From positions 1 through 5,006 of the forward strand of contig JBGVQS010000012.1 of assembly GCA_045127595.1 (NCBI GenBank): a stretch of 5,006 nucleotides of DNA, written 5' to 3'. This stretch comes from Scatosoma sp045127595. Lineage in GTDB: Bacteria > Bacillota > Clostridia > Christensenellales > Borkfalkiaceae. Below are positions 1 through 4,779 of the stretch, piece by piece. The notes below the pieces were generated by a model. It made no database searches and had not been told where the DNA came from. It worked only from the letters and a program-made list of their open reading frames with translations. Made by a program: the position numbers and the translations under genes. Position 1 is the stretch's first letter. Each line of letters opens with the position of its first letter.

Positions 1-83
1 AAGTCGCACACTCTGCCCAGCTTTTTTCCGTCCAAAGTATTCACCACTTCTTTCTTTTTTAACTCGTTATACGTGATTTCCAT
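1..83 (-). CDS. ylmC: YlmC/YmxH-family PRC-barrel protein (N-terminal part only)
   Basis: Only the first 27 codons are present; the gene runs off the left edge. The ATG at 83 is preceded by a clear AAGGAG ribosome site (94 to 89) with 6 nt spacing, which fixes the start. The peptide begins MEITYNELKKKEVVN and continues with TLDGKKLGRVCD. The pattern of a short polar N-terminus, then K-x-V-[IV]-N, then DG[KR]xLG-x-[IV]-x-D is that of the small YlmC/YmxH proteins, a PRC-barrel family common in spore-formers and often called sporulation proteins, although their biochemical role is poorly defined. Context supports the call: in B. subtilis ylmC lies a short way downstream of sigG, and here the fragment lies downstream of sigG on the same strand, but separated from it by an inserted AT-rich cassette. 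A terminator at 154-184 isolates it from that cassette, so it should have its own promoter between 84 and 150. The promoter could not be identified with confidence; a TATAAA-like box is present but has no convincing -35. Confidence 0.85.
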   Translation of the reverse strand, partial: MEITYNELKKKEVVNTLDGKKLGRVCD

Positions 84-153
84 ATCCGCTCCTTATGCAC
101 TTCGCCGTTTCTATTTTATTTATATGCATGCCTGCACCCATTCGTGCCTGTCC

Positions 154-184
154 AAAAGAAAAAAAGCGGAAAAAATCCGCTTTT
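154..184 (-). terminator. Rho-independent terminator of the toxin-like/partner unit
   Basis: On the minus strand a 9-bp perfect stem (AAAAGCGGA paired with TCCGCTTTT, at 184-176 and 170-162) has a 5-nt T loop and is followed by a T-rich tail, TTTTTTTCTTTT. It starts 32 nt after the stop codon of the 189-aa gene and ends before the ylmC ribosome site. It should end the two-gene transcript and insulate ylmC. The plus strand has only TTTTCCC after the stem, so it is a one-way terminator. Confidence 0.88.
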
Positions 185-216
185 CCCTATCCAACAAGGA
201 ACTAAAACATACTTTA

Positions 217-786
217 TCACAACTTCGCAATACGCCGTTCTACTGTAACGACATAAGGATTTTCCTCTTGTGCTTCTTTTTGAATTTGCTCCACACTTTT
301 AACGGCTTTCAATACCGCCTCCATATCGCCAAACCTTGCAGCTTCAATCGTGTAAAACATCACATCTCGCCAAAAGGCATAATAGCCGTTTTCCGTTTGG
401 ATAATAAGTGCGGTGTCAAACTCTAATTCATAAGGAATACCCGAATCGAACAGCTTTCCCTTTTCAACATCTTTAATAATATAAACGTTTACAATATTTT
501 CCCCAACAATGTTTTCCTTGCATTTTCCACCCACAATGTGTGTTTGCAAAGCTTTCTTTTTATCCACCTCTACACACGCAAAGCAAGTTAACTCCACGCG
601 GTCATTGTCGGGATAGTCATATAATACATATTCATTGTCCAAATCAAACAGTCTATCTTCAATCAACAATCTTGCAATTGAAAAATATCCATCGTCGCTA
701 TTTTCAATATACCCTTTCAAGAGTTTACCCTTCCACTCTTTCATCATTTCTTTCATTTCGTTTGTGAAGTTTAAATTATTTCCCAT
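217..786 (-). CDS. Unknown acidic 189-aa protein, candidate immunity/antitoxin partner
   Basis: I do not recognise this family. The ATG at 786 is preferred over the in-frame TTG at 804 because AAAGGA lies about 9 nt upstream of it, whereas the TTG has no ribosome site. The protein is rich in Asp and Glu, with an amphipathic charged N-terminus (residues 9-24), an alternating hydrophobic centre with predicted strand-like stretches (around 52-72 and 98-105), the segment ALIIQTENGYYAFWRDVMFY (126-145), and a charged helical C-terminus (150-176). There is no signal peptide or membrane segment, so it should be cytoplasmic. Its start overlaps the 3' end of the upstream basic toxin-like gene by 11 bp, so the two are probably translationally coupled, and it is the last gene before a strong terminator. 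By analogy with polymorphic toxin loci, where an acidic cytoplasmic immunity protein directly follows a basic toxin, it is best read as the partner of that protein. This role is inferred from position and charge alone; it could be an unrelated passenger. Confidence 0.85.
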   Translation of the reverse strand: MGNNLNFTNEMKEMMKEWKGKLLKGYIENSDDGYFSIARLLIEDRLFDLDNEYVLYDYPDNDRVELTCFACVEVDKKKALQTHIVGGKCKENIVGENIVNVYIIKDVEKGKLFDSGIPYELEFDTALIIQTENGYYAFWRDVMFYTIEAARFGDMEAVLKAVKSVEQIQKEAQEENPYVVTVERRIAKL

Positions 787-1165
787 TACTCTTTTTCCTT
801 TCAAAATGTATTCTCTGATTTTTAATTTTTCCCTGCATCTTTCCTAAATCCACCGCGGGGCTATCGGGGGTTGAAGTTTTTTTACGATAAACCACTCTAC
901 CACCGTCTTTCATTGTTTTTTGCACCCCGTGTTCATTCGGTAAAAACGTTTCTCTGCCACCTTTACTGATTTTAGAATAAAACCGCTTTGATTCTTTGTA
1001 TTGATTTTCAGAATAAATTACACGCGCACCGCCTTTACCCCTTTTCCCGAAATATCCCCCTTTTGTCGTTGGATATTTTTTTCTCATTTTGTGGGCATTA
1101 TAGTCCACCGTACCTCTTTTCCCTTTTTGCCGAGTATAACCCAAAAGCCATTTTAATAGTCCCAT
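776..1165 (-). CDS. Small basic protein resembling a polymorphic-toxin C-terminal domain
   Basis: The ATG at 1165 is chosen over the in-frame TTG at 1192: a strong GGAGGT site (1176-1171) lies directly upstream with about 5 nt spacing. This gives 129 aa, very rich in Lys, Arg and Gly. Residues 1-9 (MGLLKWLLG) form a short hydrophobic end, too short for a membrane span. Residues about 42-123 match a pattern I remember from the far C-terminus of many Gram-positive secreted polymorphic toxins: a GKGGARV start, an FYxKIxxGG segment (62-70), a KTMKDGxxVxYR stretch (83-94), then STPDSPAVD (98-106) and a terminal KNQRIHF (115-121). In those proteins the domain is carried behind a delivery module such as LXG or RHS repeats and is thought to be a nuclease; here no such module exists and the gene is a complete small ORF. 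Candidate key residues are S98, T99, D106 and H120, but no catalytic role is proven. The acidic gene downstream overlaps it by 11 bp. It may be an intracellular toxin, an orphan toxin tip cassette, or a decayed remnant with retained translation signals. Confidence 0.82.
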   Translation of the reverse strand: MGLLKWLLGYTRQKGKRGTVDYNAHKMRKKYPTTKGGYFGKRGKGGARVIYSENQYKESKRFYSKISKGGRETFLPNEHGVQKTMKDGGRVVYRKKTSTPDSPAVDLGKMQGKIKNQRIHFERKKSNGK

Positions 1166-1212
1166 TATAAACCTCCAATACAAAATTGTCAAGTTTTTCC
1201 GCTTGCAAGTGC

Positions 1213-1241
1213 ATTATACTACTTTTTCCCGTAAATTAAAA
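1213..1241 (-). promoter_or_regulatory. Candidate sigma-A-type promoter of the toxin-like/partner unit
   Basis: Reading leftward there is a perfect TATAAT (1218-1213), preceded at 17 bp by a poor -35, TTTTAA (1241-1236). Expected initiation is near 1206, leaving a leader of about 40 nt before the ATG at 1165. The weak -35 overlaps one of the AAAATATTG repeat copies, consistent with repression or activation by a bound regulator. The -10 is convincing; the -35 is not. Confidence 0.45.
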
Positions 1242-1321
1242 TATTGATTTTTTTTAACAATTTTTATTACAATATTTTAAAGAAAATCAAAAAAACTCGA
1301 GATTTTTATTGAAAAATATTG
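1236..1321. repeat. AAAATATTG repeat set, candidate operator for the divergent genes
   Basis: Three copies of AAAATATTG occur in the divergent intergenic region: plus orientation at 1238-1246 and 1313-1321, inverted at 1270-1278. The first and second extend to an exact 11-bp inverted pair, TTAAAATATTG (1236-1246) and CAATATTTTAA (1270-1280). Between the second and third copies lies an imperfect dyad around CTCGAG (1290-1307, AAAAAaCTCGAGaTTTTT). The first copy overlaps the -35 of the leftward promoter. Ribbon-helix-helix regulators typically bind repeated short sites, and the divergent gene encodes one, so autoregulation and control of the toxin-like unit are plausible. The region is very AT-rich, so some repetition is expected by chance; the 11-bp exact pair is the strongest part. 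Confidence 0.5.
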
Positions 1322-1351
1322 TTTTTTGCAATGGTTTCCCCGTTTTTTTTC

Positions 1352-1379
1352 TTGACTTTTTTATTACAAGTTGTATAAT
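1352..1379 (+). promoter_or_regulatory. Sigma-A-type promoter of the RHH/WYL-like regulator, leaderless geometry
   Basis: TTGACT (1352-1357) and a perfect TATAAT (1374-1379) are separated by 16 bp. With the usual 6-7 nt from the -10 to the start of transcription, initiation falls at about 1385-1387, on the ATG at 1386. No ribosome site precedes any in-frame start, so the mRNA is probably leaderless. The spacer contains TTTTTATTACAA (1358-1369), a 12-bp exact copy of 1261-1272, which may be an operator. Confidence 0.65.
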
Positions 1380-1385
1380 AAAAGT

Positions 1386-2135
1386 ATGATAAATGCAAAT
1401 AATCTTATATTTCTTTCCCCGATTTCTATCCGTTTGCCAAACGAATTATACGACCTTATTGAAGCAGACGCGCGATTATTCGGTTTCAAAAAGAACGGTA
1501 AAGGTAATATCAACGGTTTCTTGAACGAGTTATTACCTACTATTGTTGAGGCACAATCCAATATCCAAGTCCCCGCTTTTTTAGGTAATAGTGACGAGCT
1601 GAACGCTTCCTTAGTTCCTCGTTCAATGTTTTATCTTGATAGCATTTTTAAGTCGCTATTAAAGGGAAATAACGTAACTATTTCTTTTAGAGTAAACAAG
1701 GCACATGAAAAAGATTTTCAGGAAATTTATGAAAATATTTTGCCCGTTTATAATATGGATTTTTCAGCACTTCTTCGATCCTTACTCACCCTGTACGTAA
1801 TCAATCGACTCGCGATACGAGAACGCTTTTTACATTTTAAAAATTATACAGAAATTTCTAACGCAATTATAAATGAAAAGCAATGCCTTCTCTTCCTTAA
1901 AAAAGAAAGTTTGCTGCTTTCCTGTATGACAATTCTCGTTTCCCCTGTCAGCGACCGCAACGTACTTTTAGGCATAGAAGCAGAAACAGGAAACGCACAC
2001 GCTATTCCTTTTCAGCTTGTAACAAACGCCGTCGTACAAAACAAAGACGGCATTTCCGTAAAAAGCAAACTTAAAATTCTAAAAAAGGCTTTTTCCGAAT
2101 ACATAAAAGCTGAAAAGAACTTACAGAAAAATTAA
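1386..2135 (+). CDS. Tandem ribbon-helix-helix regulator with divergent WYL-like domain
   Basis: A 249-aa protein from the ATG at 1386. A TTG at 1371 is in frame but would overlap the -10 box and has no ribosome site, so it is not used. Residues 14-51 look like a ribbon-helix-helix: strand SIRLP, helix NELYDLIEADARLFG, then a second helix NGFLNELLP after a Gly/Lys loop. Residues 97-138 repeat the scheme: strand VTISFRV, helix HEKDFQEIYENI, second helix DFSALLRSLLTLYV. Two such units in one chain could form an intramolecular DNA-binding pair. Residues about 154-225 (EISNAIINEKQCLLFL, then ILVSP, then NVLLGIEAETGNAHAIPFQL and a following VTNAVV) follow the order of a WYL domain (AI...v.f.Y, P, YL.a....g..r.f.l..i), though the W-Y-L signature itself is lost. 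RHH-WYL proteins are known as regulators in clostridial accessory loci, for example the WYL1 accessory proteins of type VI-D CRISPR, but no cas gene is present here. It is convergent with sigG and divergent from the toxin-like gene, which it probably controls. Confidence 0.9.
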   Translation: MINANNLIFLSPISIRLPNELYDLIEADARLFGFKKNGKGNINGFLNELLPTIVEAQSNIQVPAFLGNSDELNASLVPRSMFYLDSIFKSLLKGNNVTISFRVNKAHEKDFQEIYENILPVYNMDFSALLRSLLTLYVINRLAIRERFLHFKNYTEISNAIINEKQCLLFLKKESLLLSCMTILVSPVSDRNVLLGIEAETGNAHAIPFQLVTNAVVQNKDGISVKSKLKILKKAFSEYIKAEKNLQKN

Positions 2136-2141
2136 CAATGA

Positions 2142-2173
2142 TCCCCCCTCGATCAATTGCGACCGAGGGGGGA
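2142..2173. terminator. Shared hairpin between convergent regulator gene and sigG
   Basis: A perfect 10-bp GC-rich stem (TCCCCCCTCG at 2142-2151 with CGAGGGGGGA at 2164-2173) has a 12-nt loop. It begins 6 nt after the plus-strand stop and ends 6 nt before the last base of the sigG stop, so it fills the whole gap between the two convergent genes. The plus side is followed by ACTTTTAT, a short U-run; the minus side by ATCATTGTTAATTTTT, with the U-run displaced. It can serve both genes but neither tail is ideal. It may act mainly as a block to read-through and as a 3' end stabiliser. Confidence 0.6.
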
Positions 2174-2176
2174 CTT

Positions 2177-2944
2177 TTATGATATATTCTTTTTTAGGAG
2201 TTGCAGCGCCGTCTTTTCAAGCCGCGACACCTGCGCCTGCGAAATGCCGATTTCTTCCGAAATTTCCGTTTGTGTCTTCCCTTCGTAGTAGCGTAAGAGC
2301 ACAATCTTCTTCTCTCGCTCGCCCAGCCGTCCAAGCGCTTCACGAAGCGCCACGCGCTCCGTCCAAATCTCGTCCGTGTTCTTCTCGTCCGAAAGCTGGT
2401 CCATCAAAAGTAGCGTATCACCCGCTTTGTTATAAATCGGCTCGTACAAGGACACGGGATCGGAAATGGCGTCCAACGCATACACCACTTCGCGCTCCTT
2501 AACGCGCATCTCTTCGGCGATTTTTTCAATCGTCGCTTCTTCGTCACGGCTTTCAATCCGTTCACGCGCCTTCAAGACCTGATACGCCGTGTCTCGAATA
2601 CTCCTTGACACCCGAAGCGAATTCCCGTCCCGTAAGAAGCGCTTGATTTCACCGAGTATCATCGGCACGGCATACGTCGAAAAGCGCACCCCGACGGTAA
2701 CGTCAAAATTATCAATTGCCTTGATTAGCCCATAGCACCCCGCCTGAAACAAGTCGTCCTGACAGGCATTGCGGCTTCGGAATCGCTTCATAAGTGACAG
2801 CACCAATCGAAGATTCCCTTCAATGAACGTTTCCCTTGCACGCTTGTCCCCCGCCTTAATGCGGAGCATCAGCTCCTCGTTTTCCTTTGCGCTCAAGCGC
2901 GGAAGTCCTGATTCGCTGATACCGCAAATTTCCACCCTTTGCAT
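2177..2944 (-). CDS. sigG: RNA polymerase sporulation sigma factor sigma-G
   Basis: Forespore-specific late sigma factor that directs core RNA polymerase to genes for spore DNA protection and germination. The ATG at 2944 has an AGGGGG site about 7 nt upstream and gives 255 aa, close to the 260 aa of B. subtilis; the TTG at 2989 lacks such a site. The N-terminus (QRVEICGISESGLPRL) is the sigma-G signature, matching KVEICGVDTSKLPVL. Region 2 spans about 38-108: GNLRLVLSL (43-51), DDLFQAGCYGLIKAIDNFD (63-81) and FSTYAVPMILGEIKRFLRD (88-106), for core binding and -10 recognition. Region 3 includes VRVSRSIRD-like residues 111-118 and DAISDPVSLYEPIYN (158-172). Region 4.2 is TQTEISEEIGISQAQVSRLE (224-243), the -35-reading helix-turn-helix. 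It lies 123 bp downstream of sigE with its own sigma-F-like promoter, so transcription may come both from read-through and from the forespore. At residue 42 it has Glu where B. subtilis sigma-G has Asn45. Confidence 0.97.
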   Translation of the reverse strand: MQRVEICGISESGLPRLSAKENEELMLRIKAGDKRARETFIEGNLRLVLSLMKRFRSRNACQDDLFQAGCYGLIKAIDNFDVTVGVRFSTYAVPMILGEIKRFLRDGNSLRVSRSIRDTAYQVLKARERIESRDEEATIEKIAEEMRVKEREVVYALDAISDPVSLYEPIYNKAGDTLLLMDQLSDEKNTDEIWTERVALREALGRLGEREKKIVLLRYYEGKTQTEISEEIGISQAQVSRLEKTALQLLKKNIS

Positions 2945-2980
2945 CTTAAATCCCCCTTTTTTCTTATGTAAAACGGTTGA

Positions 2981-3011
2981 TTTTATCAAAAAAAGTGGCA
3001 GGCAGGTATGC
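2981..3011 (-). promoter_or_regulatory. Candidate sigma-F (sigma-G) promoter upstream of sigG
   Basis: In the sigE-sigG gap, reading leftward, GCATA (3011-3007) fits the sigma-F/sigma-G -35 consensus GYWTA/GHATR exactly. Sixteen bp later comes TTTGATAAAA (2990-2981), which fits the later part of the sigma-F -10 (GGNRANANTW) but lacks its GG. B. subtilis spoIIIG is transcribed by sigma-F in the forespore, so a promoter of this class is expected here. Initiation would be near 2973, about 30 nt before the ATG. The -10 match is partial. Confidence 0.5.
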
Positions 3012-3067
3012 GTTTAACAAAAAATAGGCGCAAATTCAGTATTTGGCAAAAGAGAATTTTTTATACC

Positions 3068-3790
3068 CTATTCCATCTTCCCTATCTCTTTTTTTAGCCG
3101 CAAAATAATCTTCTTTTCGAGCCTCGAAATATAGCTTTGCGAAATCCCCAAAAGGTCGGCAACGTCCTTTTGCGTCATCTCTTCACCACCGTGTAAGCCA
3201 AAACGCAAATACATAATTTTTCGTTCCCTATCGGTCAGCTTTTCAAGCGCCGCCGCCAACAGTTCGCGCTCCGCTTTACATTCCAGCTCCCCGTACACAC
3301 TCTCCGCCGACGTTCCCAAAACGTCGGAAAGAAGCAGCTCGTTGCCGTCAAAATCGGTGTTCAACGGCTCGTCAAAGGAAATCTCGGCGCGCATCCTCGT
3401 CGTCCGTCGAAGGTACATCAAAATCTCGTTTTCAATGCACCGAGAAGCATAGGTCGCAAGCTTGATATTTTTATCCACACGAAAGGAGTTGACCGCTTTA
3501 ATCAGCCCGATAGTACCGATAGAAATCAGGTCATCCGCTTCCACACAGGTGTTATCGAATTTTTTGGCAATGTACACCACCAACCGAAGGTTGTGCTGAA
3601 TCAGCTTCGTCTTGGCTTCTTCCGCTTCTTCTTCCCCCGAAAACAACTGCTTCAACGCTTCACTTTCTTCTTCCGAGGACAGGGGGCGCGGAAGCGCTTC
3701 ACCGCCGCCACAAACGTAATCTACCGTCGGTTTTAACTCGACTGCATGTATGCTGTCCAAAAACACCTTTACCACTTCACGAAATCCCAT
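3068..3790 (-). CDS. sigE: Sporulation sigma factor pro-sigma-E
   Basis: Early mother-cell sigma factor, made as an inactive membrane-associated precursor. The ATG at 3790 gives 240 aa (B. subtilis 239), with GGTGA about 5 nt upstream as ribosome site; a GTG at 3799 would add MRK and is an alternative, with AGGA 3 nt before it. Residues 1-24 form the amphipathic pro-sequence. The stretch TVDYVCGGGEALPRPL (22-37) corresponds to EVYYIGGSEALPPPL, so SpoIIGA should cut near D24-Y25. Region 2 is highly conserved: HNLRLVVYIAKKF (66-78), DDLISIGTIGLIKAVNSF (86-103), KLATYASRCIENEILMYLRR (110-129). The sigma-E-typical SFDEPLNTDFDGNELLLSDV runs 138-157. Region 4.2 is TQKDVADLLGISQSYISRLE (206-225). 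The distance from the spoIIGA stop is 14 nt, so the protease and its substrate are co-transcribed and probably translationally coupled. The segment 49-61 between regions 1.2 and 2 is unusually rich in Glu. Confidence 0.97.
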   Translation of the reverse strand: MGFREVVKVFLDSIHAVELKPTVDYVCGGGEALPRPLSSEEESEALKQLFSGEEEAEEAKTKLIQHNLRLVVYIAKKFDNTCVEADDLISIGTIGLIKAVNSFRVDKNIKLATYASRCIENEILMYLRRTTRMRAEISFDEPLNTDFDGNELLLSDVLGTSAESVYGELECKAERELLAAALEKLTDRERKIMYLRFGLHGGEEMTQKDVADLLGISQSYISRLEKKIILRLKKEIGKME

Positions 3791-3804
3791 TTTTCTCACC
3801 GTTC

Positions 3805-4608
3805 CTAACGCAATTCCATTTCAGGAAGGAGTAATTTATACTCCTTTCCAAGCATATGTACCGCAGGCGAAAGGTATGCGTTTTTCAGCAATATTTCCCT
3901 GCCTTTTTGCAAAATTTTTACCCCATCGACGGGATAAAGCCCCACCGATTTTTCACCCGAAACCGTCCTAACCGTCATTCTTTCCTTCGGTTGTTCCGCC
4001 CCGAACAACGTATATAATACGTCAGGTGTTACAAAGCAAACAGCGTGCCCTTCAAAACAAGCGGTATTGCCCGTATCCACCATTCCATCAATCCGCATCC
4101 GCTTTTCGCCTACAACGATTTCACACGTCAGAATATGAGCGACTGCACGCCGACGCTTGTACAGCTTGCGAATCCCAAGAATCGACAGCGTAAAAAAGAC
4201 GGTAAGCCCTGCAAAGAGCCCCCCGATAGGAAGCTTGGTTGCCACGCCGCCCCCTTCCATGACGTAATATTCCACGTCCAGCCCTTCCAAAACAGCTATT
4301 AGTCCACCGCCAAAGCAAAATGAAAAGGCATAGAATAAAATCATCGTCAACACATACCTGCCCCTACCGTTTTGCTTTTTTACGGCAATTACGCAAAGAA
4401 GCGCACCCACCAAAAACTTCAAGGTTAGCGCCGCCCAAGGCGGAAGAGATAGCAACGGGAAGCCTATCGCAAATGCGGCACCGACAGCTGCCGCAAGGCA
4501 TAATCGCCATACGCATATTTTTTGTCTTGCCGCAAGAAGCGCCAACAGCAGTAGCGCCCCGTCCAAAAGCAGGTTTTCTAAAATTGCGTACTCCACGTAA
4601 ATTTCCAT
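3805..4608 (-). CDS. spoIIGA: Sigma-E-processing membrane aspartic protease SpoIIGA
   Basis: Cuts the pro-sequence from pro-sigma-E at the division septum after engulfment signalling from the forespore. The 267-aa chain from the ATG at 4608 (AGGGTG site, 7 nt upstream) begins MEIYVEYAILENLLLDGALL, the typical SpoIIGA start. The N-terminal half is membranous, with about five hydrophobic segments near 9-27, 35-56, 62-76, 85-106 and 124-143, ending in a basic stop (RKLYKRRR). The cytoplasmic C-terminal half holds MVDTGN (176-181); D178 is the expected catalytic aspartate, one per monomer, the enzyme working as a dimer. Further family landmarks are the FVTPD (192-196), the TVRTVSGEKS-like strand (212-221), GLYPVDGV (223-230) and the late strand around NAYLSP (243-248). 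It is shorter than B. subtilis SpoIIGA (309 aa), with the C-terminus ending soon after LLLPEMELR. It is the first gene of the spoIIG operon, followed by sigE, behind a Spo0A-type promoter. Confidence 0.96.
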   Translation of the reverse strand: MEIYVEYAILENLLLDGALLLLALLAARQKICVWRLCLAAAVGAAFAIGFPLLSLPPWAALTLKFLVGALLCVIAVKKQNGRGRYVLTMILFYAFSFCFGGGLIAVLEGLDVEYYVMEGGGVATKLPIGGLFAGLTVFFTLSILGIRKLYKRRRAVAHILTCEIVVGEKRMRIDGMVDTGNTACFEGHAVCFVTPDVLYTLFGAEQPKERMTVRTVSGEKSVGLYPVDGVKILQKGREILLKNAYLSPAVHMLGKEYKLLLPEMELR

Positions 4609-4625
4609 AACCGCGCACCCTGATT

Positions 4626-4680
4626 ATTATAACGGAAGCGCAAGGTCTATTTTTAAGCAATCCCGTCGAAGAAAAACGAA
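4626..4680 (-). promoter_or_regulatory. Spo0A-type promoter of the spoIIGA-sigE operon
   Basis: A perfect TATAAT (4631-4626) lies about 18 bp before the spoIIGA ATG. No -35 is present at 17 bp, where the sequence is AAAAAT. A TTGCTT (4660-4655) lies 23 bp upstream, close to the 22-bp spacer known for the B. subtilis spoIIG promoter. Directly upstream of it the plus strand reads CGTCGAA (4664-4670), 6 of 7 with the 0A box TGTCGAA, and AAACGAA (4674-4680), a weak second box exactly 10 bp further. The positions relative to the expected start (about -45 to -61) agree with a Spo0A-P site that overlaps or abuts the -35. Confidence 0.6.
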
Positions 4681-4701
4681 TATTGCGTTTTTTGAAAAAA
4701 T

Positions 4702-4733
4702 AAAAAGACAAGCGTTGTCGCTTGTCTTTTTTT
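4702..4733 (-). terminator. Strong terminator after yraN
   Basis: Perfect stem GACAAGCG (4707-4714) and CGCTTGTC (4719-4726) with a 4-nt loop TTGT, extended by five A-T pairs and flanked by A-runs and T-runs on both sides, so it would work in either direction. In context it ends the leftward transcript that includes yraN and shields the spoIIGA promoter, which begins about 20 bp further left. Confidence 0.92.
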
Positions 4734-4779
4734 ATAATTATTCCGTTTTCAAAGCGATTGTTTCAATCACAACAAAGCT

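Noticed and set aside
84..150. Promoter for ylmC, including a sigma-G-like GAATG at 143-139
   Set aside because: No -10 at the right spacing; the nearby CATATAA is only 12 bp away, so no promoter is called.
73..426. Plus-strand open frame across the ylmC leader and the 189-aa gene
   Set aside because: It crosses a terminator hairpin and lies opposite a gene with a good ribosome site; its product is Cys/His/Phe-rich with no recognisable pattern.
1364..1561. Minus-strand open frame opposite the regulator N-terminus
   Set aside because: It is the shadow of the RHH region and has no start signals; it would run through the regulator's promoter.
2179..2502. Plus-strand open frame opposite sigG
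   Set aside because: sigG is certain on the other strand; the frame encodes a Ser/Pro/Arg-rich shadow and has no ribosome site of note.
3031..3045. Small dyad CAAAT-TCAGT-ATTTG after sigE as a terminator
   Set aside because: Only five A-T-rich pairs; it is too weak to terminate, although a T-run follows on the minus strand a few bases later.
4364..4711. Minus-strand open frame overlapping spoIIGA and its promoter
   Set aside because: It runs through the terminator stem and the promoter, and spoIIGA is clear in another frame.
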